Of a stretch of 64,000 nucleotides of DNA, positions 22,785-35,442 are shown in pieces (within the stretch, counting starts at the first letter, position 1; each line of letters starts with the position of its first letter). A program made the position numbers and the translations under genes. Origin of the DNA: Rotaria socialis (lineage: Eukaryota; Rotifera; Eurotatoria; Philodinida; Philodinidae); NCBI GenBank assembly GCA_905331475.1, contig CAJNYU010000114.1:186001-250000 (forward strand), read 5' to 3'. The notes beneath the pieces are model-generated. The model searched no databases. It was not told the origin of the DNA and saw only the letters and a program-made list of their open reading frames with translations.

Positions 22785-24943
22785 AATTGTCAAAAAAACT
22801 CAATTTTTTGACATTTTCCCTTTCTGCTTTTCCGCCAAATCCAGATTGAGTCCTGCATGAAAGATTTTCTTATCATGTTTTTGAAAGTATCTTTAATCAA
22901 TTTTCTAAAAATAAGTGCCGAAATAAAAGAATGAGGAGGAATTGCAACTCGTATTACAGTAATTGCTTGCCAAGTAGTTTGGGAGGTTTGAATAGAAGGC
23001 CAGTAATTTTCAAACTACTAAAGTAAAATGCCTGAGGCTTGCCTATTTTCCAAGATTTTCAATTAGAAGTATGAATGCATGTATAATTCTTAAAAATCTA
23101 TGAAAATCAACTTACACAATGTGTTCATTTTCATAAAGCTCAATAGGTAACCTTTCAAACAACGAGGTTGAAAAAACCAGAAATTTCCTACTGGATATGT
23201 CTTCATCTGTTTCTTCTAGACTTCGGAAGCAGGAACAAACGCCTTATTCTGAGATTCACTCTTGTCATGAGAGGTACATATAAAACTAGTATTATGCGTG
23301 TCAACACCATCAACTGTTAAACACGAAGACTTTTCTTCAAATTAAACAACCATCTTAGCACTGCGGTATCATCAATAATTATTACTAAGGTAAATGATTA
23401 CTTGTAGTCCTTATTGCTATTTAAGCATAATGACATAGCCCATCTTCAAGAAAAAAAGATTCCTACGTTCTCTTATGCTAAAATGGACTAATGAGATATA
23501 TCTATAAGTTACATTAGTCTTATTATTGTTCTAACACTATCGAAATGCGTCATTTTTAAATAAATAAAACATTAAATTACATAGTAATAACAACAATATA
23601 ACATTTATACGTATGTATGAACTAGACTATGTGGCTTACGTCATTTTGTGACATGACAAAAGTGAGAAACTTGTTCTTTTTATCACAGAAAAAAAAGATT
23701 CTTTTCATATCTATTGAATTTCTGTCAATGATACAAAATCTTCTTTGTCTTGTTTCTTTTTGTAAAGAAAGAGAAGAAAACTTTATCGATGACGTCATTT
23801 GATGTAAATGTTTTTATATGAGACAAAGAATTGATAATCATTTCGGAATAACTAGATATGTAAAACAAAAAAAAACGATAGCTTTTTTTGGATTATTTAT
23901 TTACTTCTGTATTAATTGTTTCACTATAAAAGTTACGACTTCTATCGTGTAAGACAACAGAAAAGAAGGCAATTAAAAAGAGAAGTTTGAGTTGAAAGGA
24001 ACAATAGAGTTATTTCTGTTTCTTTTCTTTTCTTTTCTATGAGTTAACAAGTGTCAATGCGTGATTTTTAAGGAAAATTATTAAGGTTCGCATTTTAAGA
24101 CTTTGCAAGTTGTTTATCGAATAGTGATTTTACGTGGTTGATTTAGAATTCGTCAGCGATCATCGATTTATATCATCTTAGGAAAAGAAAAACAAATTCA
24201 CCGCCATTATTAAAATGATACATTTTTTACGCTGAAGAGATGTGAGTTATTTTCATTGTATTATATTTATTTACTAGTGTTTTACAGGTAAATAGAAAGC
24301 TATTTTCTTTTGACTTATAAATCATGTAAATGTTACTGTGAAAATAAGAATTTCAGTTAAAAAATATACGAAGATCTGAATTAGAATTTAATCATCAGCA
24401 AACTTGAAAGGTACAGTTATGAACGGTACGAATTAAATATTTCTCACCTCTCATCGTAGGTGCAGCTCATAGAATATAAACATATATCGGACAAATATCA
24501 GTAGCAAGACTGGATAAATTTCTTTGTTTTAAATAGCGGTTTTGAATAATTGTAATAAATAATAAAAACTTATCGAAATCATCAATATCTTAGAAAATAA
24601 TCATCTTCCATGGCATAAAAAGTGGAATAAGTGGAAGATTCAAGTTGTCTTTTTCTAACACGAAACTAGAACGAATATTACTATCTATCAAATTTGGTGA
24701 CATGAATGTAGAACTAATGTCAAATAATCTGTCATATTTTTTCCTTTCATACACTCTAATTAGGAACGTCTATTTTTTTGTTGTCACGAACCATAGAAAT
24801 TTATAAACTTGAAAATATTTGTTCAAATCTTCTCATTAGAAATAAAAGCAGTCTCGATCTGACAATATATCTATGGTAAAGAAAATTTTCTTCGCACCTT
24901 GTATTTTAAATAATTTGATACTAGTTTATGCTATTTTCTTTAG
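22785..24943. other. Intergenic interval upstream of nuclear receptor A
   Basis: AT-rich without recognisable exons. The stretch CTATTTTCTTTAG at 24931-24943 looks like the acceptor of a 5'-UTR intron, so the non-coding first exon of receptor A may lie here. Confidence 0.4.
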
Positions 24944-24967
24944 AGCATATAAACTATACTCGGTCGT

Positions 24968-27485
24968 ATGGCATATCATCAGTCTTTATTCAAATTGCCG
25001 GAGTTCGTTCCTGTCACTACTGACTCCGCCAAACGGCAAGGAAGATATGCAGCTAGAGAAGGTTACTGTTTAGTTTGCGGTGACACAGCACGAATTGTTA
25101 ATTACGGTGCACTTTCTTGTGCATCGTGTAAAACATTTTTTCGTCGTCGTGGATTTCGTATTGAAGTTAGTATAGATCTATTGCTTTTTCTAAACATGCT
25201 TTTCATTTGAATTGAATTTTTTTCTGATAGAAAATTGAACCATGTCGATTCAATGGAAATTGTGATATAACATTACAATCTCGACGAGTTTGTTCGGCTT
25301 GTCGACTTGCTAAATGTCTTACAATTGGTATGAGTCGTGATCTTATTCGTAAAGAAGATCTAAACGAAAGAAGTTTATGCTCAACAGTTAAACGTAAACA
25401 AAAACAAAACATCATACAACAAACAAGAATGGTAAGATAGACTATTGAGCATTTTTGTATAATGAAAGCATAGTAATAGAAGACTTGAAAAAAATGTGTT
25501 CGATGTTTTCTTTTAACTCCGTTGAACAACCAGTTCGTCTTGTGAGAACTGATCTAAGTTACTTACCCTGTTGGAATAGGCTCATTTTGTCCTTAATGGT
25601 AACCTGACAATTTGTGTTCAATGGTTTTATTAGGCCAATATTACAGACTTGGTTTTGAACGAATCTAGTCAAAAGTCAAACATGTAATGCTTAGAATGAA
25701 CTTTAAGTTGTACGAGGTTCTCTCTACTGTATCACGTAGAGCTTTCGTGACAAGTCACAGAAGGAAAATATAAATCAATTTTTATTGTTTTCGAGTCGTG
25801 CTTTATTTTACACTACTCATATTTTATAACCTAAAAAAATCCTGTTGAATATTGGTCTAAAGTTCTTACGTCTCTATCTAGCGATCGAAAAATGAGCAAA
25901 CATTTGATGCAATAGATAGTTGATATTGTTGACAAGCAACTGTGTCGAAAGTATTTATCATTAATTAGCGTTTAGAACAATATTTTGAATGTATTATAGG
26001 CAATTTTTGCTAACGGATTGATGCTGCTCAAGAAGAATTGGTTTAAATCTTTGCCCTTTTATTCTACCTGAGTTTTTTGAGTTTAGGAAAACTAATAGCA
26101 TATATGCTTTATTATCGACAGATCAGACAAGGTTCATCAGTTATTAATCATGCCGTTTTCGGCATCATTTTTCGAGGTGCTGTTCTCGTGACTTAATGGG
26201 ATAAATTCTAGGATGCCGGCAGACAACTCATGAACATTTAATAGACTTATGTTACCCGTTTAAGTACATGCTGATCAGACTAGCACACAAGAACGTTTTT
26301 TTAAATTAATTCTTGATTAATTAGAATGTTGAAGTGAAACTTAAATGATCCGACGAGAGAACGCGGCGTTTAGCTGACATATCATTTCAAGTTACAGCTA
26401 ATATCAGTTATTAGGAAGACCTCTGGCTGAAGAATCCTACCATTTGACACCATTTCGATAGCGAAAATGACTAATATTTATATTGATTCGTAATAAAAGC
26501 AAACCGTAACATTATATCTCTCAACTGAAGAATATGCAATTCATCTATGCCGATCAACGTCTAAGTTTGCCTAATGAGTATACTGAATCCTAAATTTTTC
26601 GTGGAAGAATAGAATTCGTCAGTGACTTTCATATTTTACAGTCTTATCGCAGATAGAATAGCAATTCATAGTGAAATTTGTTTTATTTCTATTTAGTCTT
26701 CATTTCCTGTTTATCCATTGGATTTATTAAACAACGATCGATCAGATCTCACTAGTCCCAATTGAGCATTATCTTCCAATATAATACATGACTACGATAC
26801 ATTTCAATCCAGTATCATCTATCTCTAATGAAGTTGTACGTCAATTAAAATTACCACTTTAGATACATGTAAAACTTCCATAAGACTTTATACAAAATTT
26901 ACTAATTTCATTTTATACATCATTACAATCGTTTATCAAAGGGACAAATGAATTTCGCATGTCGATTGATGAACAAAAATCGATTTTTCAACGAAATTTT
27001 CACAGTACTTCTACTTTAATGGGTCAAGTTATTTTACGTGAATCAGCTCTTTTAGAAAATGCAACGTATATATATTTATATATGCTTTTACTTGTTTGTA
27101 TGATATTGAAACACCTACAAAGGCAGAATCTGTTATGGAACGGCTCGATTATAATTTAACATTTGTCAAAGCATTTCTTGCTATTATTTAATTTTTTTTG
27201 GAATCGTTTTATGATTGACATTTCGATTTATAATCACAGATATCATATTCTAAGAAAAACTAAACAATTATTCTTCTATAAAAGTCAATATGCTGAACGT
27301 TTTTTTGGAAATATCTGCTCTTTCATTTTGGTAACAAAGGAGCTACTATTCGGTTTGCCCGGCTTATTAAACAAATAGTTGATTTAATTCCATTGACAGT
27401 CGACACTTATATACAAAATACAGCACATCACATTTTAGTTACTCAAATTTATGAAAAATCTGAACATAATGAAGATGACGTTTGA
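24968..27485 (+). pseudogene. Nuclear receptor A: intact DNA-binding exons, broken ligand-binding exon
   Basis: Exons 24968-25165 and 25231-25431 are open and join in phase 0. They encode a two-zinc-finger DNA-binding domain: CLVC...CASC with CKTFFRRRGF, then C-x5-C-x9-C-x2-C (CRFNGNCDI, RRVCSACRLAKC, IGMSRDLIRKEDL). The ligand-binding exon would start at 26697 (after TTTAG) in the same phase as in receptors B and C. It is disabled: TGA at 26763-26765 stands where B has Trp (FSDW), more stops follow (for example TAG near 26860), and the homologous segments (LQSFIKGTNEF, EQKSIFQRN, GNKGATIRFARLIKQ) lie in shifting frames up to the stop at 27485. A truncated DNA-binding-only product cannot be excluded. 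Confidence 0.85.
25432..26696 (+). other. Intron between the DNA- and ligand-binding exons of receptor A
   Basis: 1265 bp, without recognisable coding or repeat content. It occupies the same position as the 698-bp and 2100-bp introns of receptors B and C. Confidence 0.5.
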
Positions 27486-28548
27486 TTGGCAAGCAGCTTT
27501 CTCTTGTTTAACTCATGATTTAAAAACGATGTTGTACAAAGAAAATAAATAATCTTTTATGTCTTGTTCCTTTGAATCTCATATATCTTAGTAGATAAAT
27601 AAAAATGTTCGCTCAAAATCTATGAAAACAACTTAAACCCATGCATCCGATGAACATTTTCAGGACTCGAGATCTCTCGAAGTTTGATGATATATCTATA
27701 AGAGATATTGAATAGGTCGTTCCTGAAGCGACGGGCCGTTTCTCGAACTGAGAACCAGAAAAGTTGACATTATTGGTTCACACTATTTTTACTCGATATT
27801 GAAAAATATTCTAAAACCAAATATTGACATTTGAAGTTCTTCATACGCATAGTTTGTAATATTTTCTGTTGAAGAATTATCCTCTCGGCATGTTTTATTT
27901 GTTTTAGTAAGTTATAAACAAATGAAATAGTAAAATCGTTATCAAAACGCATAAATTTTAGATAAAGAAAAATACATTCTGACAGAGCACTTGCACTATT
28001 CATCGTTTGCTAACCTAACAAAAAGCTAAAAATAGTAATAATATAATATAGTAGAGATATGATCATGCGTCTTGTTGCCATCGAGAAACGTTACGAATGT
28101 AACAGCATTGTCTAACCAGCAGACAAACCATACAAAAAGTGTTTCTAATAATTATTGGTCAGTACTTAGCTAAAATGACATCTCACTGTTCTTTCTCAAT
28201 AGATATTCCGAAATATCTATTTTTTTGTATTTGATTCTTGTATTAGAAGGAAAGAAAAGAATTCTAACTAATACTCTAAAATTACATGATGTCAAACGAG
28301 CGATTCTATTGAGGAAATGAAGACAACAAAGAAAAATGATTTATCGATGTTAACCATTTTATTTAAAAAAATGAACAAAGTTTATATCAGTTGATTATCT
28401 TTCAAATTTTCATTTTATTAGATTATTCTGAATTTTTCTGTGCTTGAGAGATTTGGTGCACGTCCAAATAAGTACAATTTCTACACATTTGATGCATCAC
28501 AACAAAATACAAATAACTTTAACAAAAGAAAAAAATAATAAATTGCAA
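27486..28548. other. Spacer between pseudogene A and the 3' end of receptor B
   Basis: AT-rich. A minus-strand frame at 27770-28003 has no recognisable domain. The right-hand part should contain the 3' UTR of receptor B. Confidence 0.4.
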
Positions 28549-30466
28549 TCAATTTTTTTTCCCCCACAATGGTACAAGCGCGTTTTCATCTACCTTTGAC
28601 TCCGTTGCAGTTTGTTTGATTATATCATCAATAAACGCCTGATGAATTATATTGTTTTTATACATATAAATTGAATAAGAAAGCATAGTAAGTAGTTGTT
28701 TAATCAAGATAGAAAATCTTAGTACTGCACTATTATGACCATAGGTAGACAATAAATATTTCCAAATAATTTCAACATAGACATTCTGACTTCCTAATAG
28801 ACGAAATGTGCCTAATAATAGTGTGTCGTCAGCAGTATTTCCATGATTATCTATCATGAAATAATTAGAAGAAAAGGCAAGAGCAACGAGTATTAATTTT
28901 ATCAGTATTGGATCACAATGAAGTTGTTGCCATATTAATTTAACTTGTTGAATAAATTCTGAACCGTAGAGAGACAAAATAACGGATTCATGTTCAGGTT
29001 TATCAAGTATTCCTGATTCGTGCATTAAATATGTTCCACCAACGCATAAAACACCCACCATATTTCTTTGAAATAGGGAATGTTGTTCACGTAATGTAAG
29101 TATTTTAAAATCAGGTGTTGAACTAATAAATGATTGTAAACCATTATAAAATGAAGACATTAAATGCCTGGCTTGGGTTAAGTTATATTGAAGATTGGAT
29201 TCTGTAGTATTGAAAAATAGTATTCTACGTCGTATTTCGGCTACAGGACTGAACGTGTTAAAAGCATGTACAACATTTGAAATTATAGTCCAATCTGAAA
29301 AACTGAGATCGCAAGAATTGCTACGAGATGGCAAATCTAATGCAGATTCTTGTGGTATTGTCTAAATGAGATGAAATAATAAAAATTGCGATGTGTAAGA
29401 AAAATTAGATGGCTTTTTGTTTAGTTATTATTGATGCGGAATCAAAATTTTAAAGTCGCAGAGAAACAATCGGATCTTTTCAATTACCATTTTCAGAACG
29501 AAGCAGAGTAACACATAAAATATTATCTTTCACAAAACATAATAGGAGATCGGAGATTGTCGGATTTGTTTGCCGAAATATCCTAACGCTAAGTTTTTCA
29601 TTATCGTATTTCAGTCCATCTAGGCAATTCGATTGAGTAGCCGACACCGAAATTCTAGATGGAGAAACAAAGCGAAAGATCAGAAAGAAGCATAGTCTTA
29701 CAAATTTTACTTTAAGACGAACGAAAATATCATTGAATAAATCTTGCTCTCTTAAAAGATTATCTACAATTGTATGATAATATTTCACACGGTAAAAAGA
29801 TCATGGAGGAATTTGATACGACGAATTAGCGTATGATTTCTCCGGCTATTGTATTCTTGTGCAACTTTCATCTGCTTTTACATGAGCATATAAGACCATC
29901 AAAGTCCGTTGTATTTAGATCGTATTATCTGATGGTTTCATTTGAGAATAAAATGCAATTTTTCCATTCCGAAAACTCTGATCACGAATTTATTTCGTCT
30001 AAACGGGCACCTTTTACACTTATTTAGTTCATAGTGATACTGTCTGATTTTTTACATACCGCCGTAGTGGGTTCTTCACCTTTTGATGTTTTACGTTTTC
30101 GTTTTTTTCTCGCTAAATCTTCTTTACGAATTAAGTCCACACTCATTCCTACAAGGAAACATTTACCAAGACGACACGCTGCACAAACTTTTCTTGTTAA
30201 CATATTCACTTCACAATTGCCACCATAGCGACAAACAACCGCATTCTGTAAAATAAAAAGGACATATACTGAGGACAATAGAAAAAATTTTCGTCGAATG
30301 TTCAAACTTCAGGAGGAAAAGCATTGCGACGAAAAAATGTTCTGCATGGTGAACAAGACAAAGCTCCATAATTATTTATAGATGCGCTATCTCCACAGAT
30401 TTGACAAATATTATTTGGTTGATTTGGTTGTGTTGTTGCTTCGTTTGGCTCGCCAGATGGAGCCAT
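28549..30466 (-). CDS. Nuclear receptor B (lineage-specific)
   Basis: Ligand-regulated or orphan nuclear transcription factor. Minus-strand exons 30308-30466, 30060-30245 and 28549-29361 join in phase 0 to 385 residues. Finger 1 uses Cys 21, 24, 38 and 41 (CQIC...CSPC), with P-box region CSPCRTFFRR instead of the canonical CEGCKGFFRR. Finger 2 uses Cys 58, 64, 74 and 77, followed by CRLGKCFLVGMSVDLIRKED and a basic hinge (RKKRKRK). Residues 116-385 form the ligand-binding domain; STPDFKILTLREQHSLFQRN matches the helix 3-5 signature. It ends ALVPLWGKKN with no classical AF-2 helix. A 5'-UTR intron (30482-30884) has good splice sites. Intact, and close to receptor C in structure. Confidence 0.9.
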
Positions 30467-30481
30467 AAATGTAATTCACTT

Positions 30482-30884
30482 CTAAATAATATAAATAAAA
30501 CTTCTCTATTTTGCCGGATTTCCAGCTCGATAGGGATTTTTTTGTTCAATAAAATCAGACGAAAATTCTGGAGTACCTATTTTCATTGAAATTCATTTTA
30601 ATCTAGTAGGCGAATTTTTCTCAATGAGAAAGTTTCAGCGAAAAAAATAAGAGTTTACTTTTGATACTATGAATTGAATAGTTTAAATAGTATTCAAAAA
30701 TAAAATAAACTTCCAGTTTTTAAACGAAAAACATTTCAGCTATTACGTATTCCAGGAAACCAAGTCTAGGGTAACATTGACGGTTACATTAAGTACAATC
30801 GAATTTTTATTCTTTTAATTAGTACCTATTATTCATGGCCGTTAAATATTCACCGTCAATTTTTCTGCTAATAAAAATACTTAC
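30482..30884 (-). other. 5'-UTR intron of receptor B
   Basis: On the minus strand a GTAAGTATTTTTATT donor after 30885 and an ATTATTTAG acceptor before 30481 bracket a 403-bp intron ending 15 bp before the ATG. Receptor C has a donor of nearly the same sequence at the matching place, so the structure looks conserved. Confidence 0.6.
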
Positions 30885-30885
30885 A

Positions 30886-33800
30886 TTATTCTGTTGTTGC
30901 ATATAAATAGACGGGCTATATGAATCTCTTCTCGATGGTTATATTTCAGTGACTGTTAAAGTACATATACAAGATGTTTCTAACAATATTAACTTTTTGC
31001 TTTATTATTTATAGTAGTCACTCTATCGACTGAAACAAAGGTTTTTCTCTTATATGCTTTTCTTACTTGTTTAATCACTCTCTTTCTATAGAAATTTGCA
31101 GAAGAATAAAATGTTTCTTTGGCCTTGCGGTGAAGCGAATTGGACTAGATGATAAGAGGGTATTTTTTGTTCGAACAACAAACTAAATTTCAGCGCGAAT
31201 CAGAAACGGAAAACGAAGTAGTTTTTTGAAGATATAGCCAAAACTTGAATGAAAAAGAATTGATTTTGCTATGATCAATTTTGTACGGCTATGAAACAGT
31301 TGGAAAAATCAAAACTAATTTTGAGTTTCAAGTTTTTGTTTAAAATCCTTCGTCTAGTTCCCGAATGGCACAGTTTTAGGTTTTTTTCTACATGGCCATT
31401 ACACTGTTTGTGTGGATAAAGAATGGCTCAATATGCGTAGCATAATATTTTTTTTATTTTGCATTTATTTGTGATATAACTAGCTAACGTCAATAAGCAT
31501 CTAAGAGAAAAAGTCATGGATGACGCTTACGCAACAATATTAAAAGCTTTATTTTAATTTCTACGTATACGAAACAGTACTCATTCATATCAGTATCAAA
31601 TCTACACAATTCCGCTGATCGCCGAAGATGAAGATACTGTTTTTATCAAATAATATTGCTCAACAGAAACATTCATTCCGATATTGCAAACCATTCGAAT
31701 GCTTTCTTCTCTTGCTATGAGATATATTTGAACATAGAAAATGCACGGCTCAAAGTTCATAATTAGATCGTCTTATTGTCATAACAAACCTCTCAGAATA
31801 GTTGAAACAAAGAGATGATAAACTAGAAGTATGAACCCTTTAAACCTTCGAATAGTCTTACTAGACTTGAATTAACGGTTACATATCAGCTCGACTGACA
31901 TCTCACACTTATGGATAGTCTACTGTAAGGGTTTGATTATATTGTTTCACTTCTCTCGATATCATGTATAAACAAAACAGTCATATGCGACAATTACGAA
32001 CTACATGAAATCCAGATATCAAAACAAAAATTTAAAAACTTCTTCTGAATTATTTCAAATTTCCTTATCCTATTGTTTCTATGCGAGATAAGAAATGAAT
32101 AGTAAAGTAAAAAATAGAATAGGTTTCTAGATAACCAATTAATTTGATGTGTTCAATCAAGTACAACTATGGTAAAATAGTTTTAAAAAAAATATGAATC
32201 CTCTATATTGCTTTTATCTATCGTTTCGTTGATGTTTGAATTTTCTGTAAATTAATTCTGCACTTTTCCGGTTTCATTTAATATAAAAGAAACGTTTTAC
32301 TATTTGTTTCCTCTAATTTTATTGTAGTTTTTTTGAAGCGCACAAGACAAGCATTTTATCTCCTTCTGAACCGTTAAAATGCAAAGAATTTTTCAGAATA
32401 GTTTTTCTCTAGAATTATAAGGTGCACATTTCAGTATGATTGTTTTTTACTCAAAGATCTCTCTGTTGAAAAAGCGAGACTTGGAAAAATAAACATTTGC
32501 TAAAGATTGCTTCATTCTATTGCATTGAAATTAGAAAAACCAAGATGAAAAATAGAAAGATTCACTTTAAATTAATCAATAATGTTGCCTAAAGCCTGTG
32601 CCCTTATGTAGGGAAAAATCAGAGAAGATTTTATCTACCAGTTATCTTCATATGTTTACACTCTTATGTTTTCTGAAAATGCATGCTTAAGAATCTTAGG
32701 AAGAAAAAAAATAGAACCGATACAAATCAAAATATTTCCATTGTGTTTGAAACTCGAAGAAATATAAAATTCTAAACGAAAAGTAAATATACATACTGGA
32801 TAGGACGTTGTTGATTGTGATGACTTTACTGTGTAGAAAATAAAAATACACGTTTATATATATATATATTATACATTTGAAGCCAGAAAAAGCCTGGCCA
32901 TTCTAGTATATACTTTTAATACATTAGTTTATTCCAAAATTGATCATTCGTGCATTTTTATCAAGCAGATACTTGTTGTCAAAAAAGTGAGCCGCTAATA
33001 TTTTGTGAAGACTATAGTCAATACTTACTGGACTATAGAAATCCTGAACAGCTCTTTGTAAACCAACCAATTGGCTGTAGTCTTTCGAGAAAAACATTCA
33101 TGAATCATAATAGATCATTCTAGTGAAAACTTCTCATATCTAGTTTTCAGTTCAAAACCACGTTTTATTGTTTTGATAAAATATTTTTTGACTCTGTTTT
33201 ATCAATCTGTGCTCGGCATTCATTTAGCAGATTGTTTCAGAGTCTGTAACAGAAATATATTAAATGTATATAAATTATAATATTTATATAAACCAATGAG
33301 AACTATCTGGTTGTACGGTAGAGGCACACATTAGATTTAATAAAGCATCGGTTTATTTTAGATAACATTCCTGTAGAATCTATTTTTATAATTGTATTAC
33401 TCTTTTTCGTTGGGATGTTTATCTTTGTACAAGTCTGCCTAACTAGTTTTTAAACAATTGCTTTTGACAAATTATTAATTCGAAGAACGATACAGGCATA
33501 AAGATCTGTCAAGTTTGACACTACTGGTAAAGTTCGGTTTTATTCGATTCGAAGCAAGTGATGCATTACCAGTATCACATCAGAATCAGTAGCCTATAGC
33601 GTTTCTTTTCTTATTATTGGTTTTAATCTCTACTGTTACGGTTACGTGCGAAAAAAACACAAGAGAAGATTGATCTTTCTAACTTTCATATGTATGTTGA
33701 TCATATGTTCAAAGAGTCAACATATTGTTTATTCATTAACTTGTGCTGCGTATCTATTGGAAGATGAAGATAGTTGTTGACAGTGAAATTACGACTTGCA

Positions 33801-35442
33801 CATTTTTAGGAAAAATATAACACCACACTTACATTAGCGAATGAATGGTTTTCTTTTTAATCTTACAGTATGAATAATTGAAATCAAACCGAGAGCTGTA
33901 ACTTCACTTTCGATGATGTTTATGTTCATAAAAACTAGTTCACAAAGCCTTCCACCATTTCTTGACTGGTTTTTATTAGAATTCATCAGACGACTCGAAA
34001 TTTTTATCCGAATTGTTTGCATGTGAACAACTCACATATCTAGAACTATTCCACATATGTACACGTGCGCATTCTTTTCAGTCACGCATAGCATAGAAAG
34101 TACTCGAACAGTAAAGATTCTTTTTGTCTTTTTTAATAAAAACAAAGTATGAACGACGTACTAGGAAATAAGATTATCTTATTTGATTACAGAGTTTTCT
34201 GCGAAATAAAATTATAATCATGTTGAATATATTAATACAGATTATTTTTTTATAATAAAAATGTTTCGAGTCTTGATTTTTATTCGATACTGACAATCAG
34301 ACAGCCTTCAGCAATAGAACAGAGTGATTTTCGTTCGGGCGATTTATTTCAGCTAATAAGAAAATAAATTGAATTAACTAGAAAAAACTCGCATTTACGA
34401 TTCATGAAACTCTTCAGTTGTACTTTTTCATTAAGTGAAACGCACCTTAGGAGAAGCATCAAAACAGAACACACACGAAAGCGATTAAAACATTATTTGC
34501 ATAAAGTTCAGTTAACAAGAAAACATTATTATGTCTTTGCTATTGAGCTGCTGAGCGATGGAAAGTGTGATAGAAGTGAAGAACATCAGTCCATGATATA
34601 CGCCGGTTTCTAGAAACAATTCAAAAGTTCATGAGCACCTGTCCGTTCTCGAGATTCACTAGAGTTTGAGAGGCTCTTATTTTAAAAGTACTTAGTGAAG
34701 AAAGTTTTATGCTACTTGTTTACTACAAAGAACAAACTTGATGATGGTTTTATGAGAATTTTTTTTATCTTTCCTTTTATTGAATTCGACCCTTATTCAG
34801 TTTGTTTAAATTTTATACGAAGAGAAAACTCTACACCTTAACAGTGATTATAAGATGAAACTGTTTCGTCGCCCTCTTTTATACCGTGTGACAGTAAGTC
34901 CACCAAGATAGATATATGAATAAAATCTATGTGGTACTTTCAATCAAGAGAAATGTTCGTTTTTTTCCAACGAACTTTCCGTAGTTCATCTATTTTTATT
35001 CTGAGAAATGCTCAAGAAAACTTTAGCGAAAATATTCAAATCGATTTCGTAATTCATTAATGATTTCACTATCTTGCTGATGCCTGGACACCTCGAATAT
35101 CATTCACATAAATATTCGATTTTAAATGGCTCAGCTCAGAGCCGAAGAAACTTGCACGGTAGTTATGTTTTAATTAATTCCATAGATCTAATCGTATGCG
35201 AACCGAACGGACGAATAATTCATATTCACTCATTGAATATTGTTACGTATCTACATCAATTCAGTCAAAAAAACTTGCGAAGTGTTCTTTTATTCAAACA
35301 CAAATAAATATTTTTTGTAAGAAAACATAGATTTACATTAAAAAAATAAACTAGAACATCTACTATATATATATTTCATTGATTACTTCAAAATAATACG
35401 TAATTGAACATTTACAAGAAAAGAACAACAACTAGGTAACAC
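30886..35442. other. Intergenic interval between receptors B and C
   Basis: AT-rich, no gene recognised. The part at about 34190-34930 is homologous to about 39875-40720 upstream of receptor C, so it is a duplicated upstream segment. The 2.5 kb of extra sequence relative to the C unit lies mainly at about 31000-34000. Frames at 33834-34022, 34404-34613 and 35074-35307 are unrecognised. Confidence 0.5.
34190..34930. repeat. Duplicated upstream segment of receptor B (pairs with 39875-40720)
   Basis: Shared blocks in the same order include GATTACAGAGT, AAATGTTTCGA, GAGAATTTTTT, ACCCTTATTCAG, TTTAAATT and a late ATACCGYGTGA. Divergence is substantial but colinear. Confidence 0.6.

Noticed and set aside
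27770-28003. 77-codon minus-strand frame downstream of pseudogene A
   Set aside because: No domain, no ATG context or splice support, and composition as in the surrounding spacer.
29480-29788. 102-codon minus-strand frame in intron 2 of receptor B
   Set aside because: Lies wholly within the intron; joining exon 2 directly to the ligand-binding exon keeps phase and matches A, C and D.
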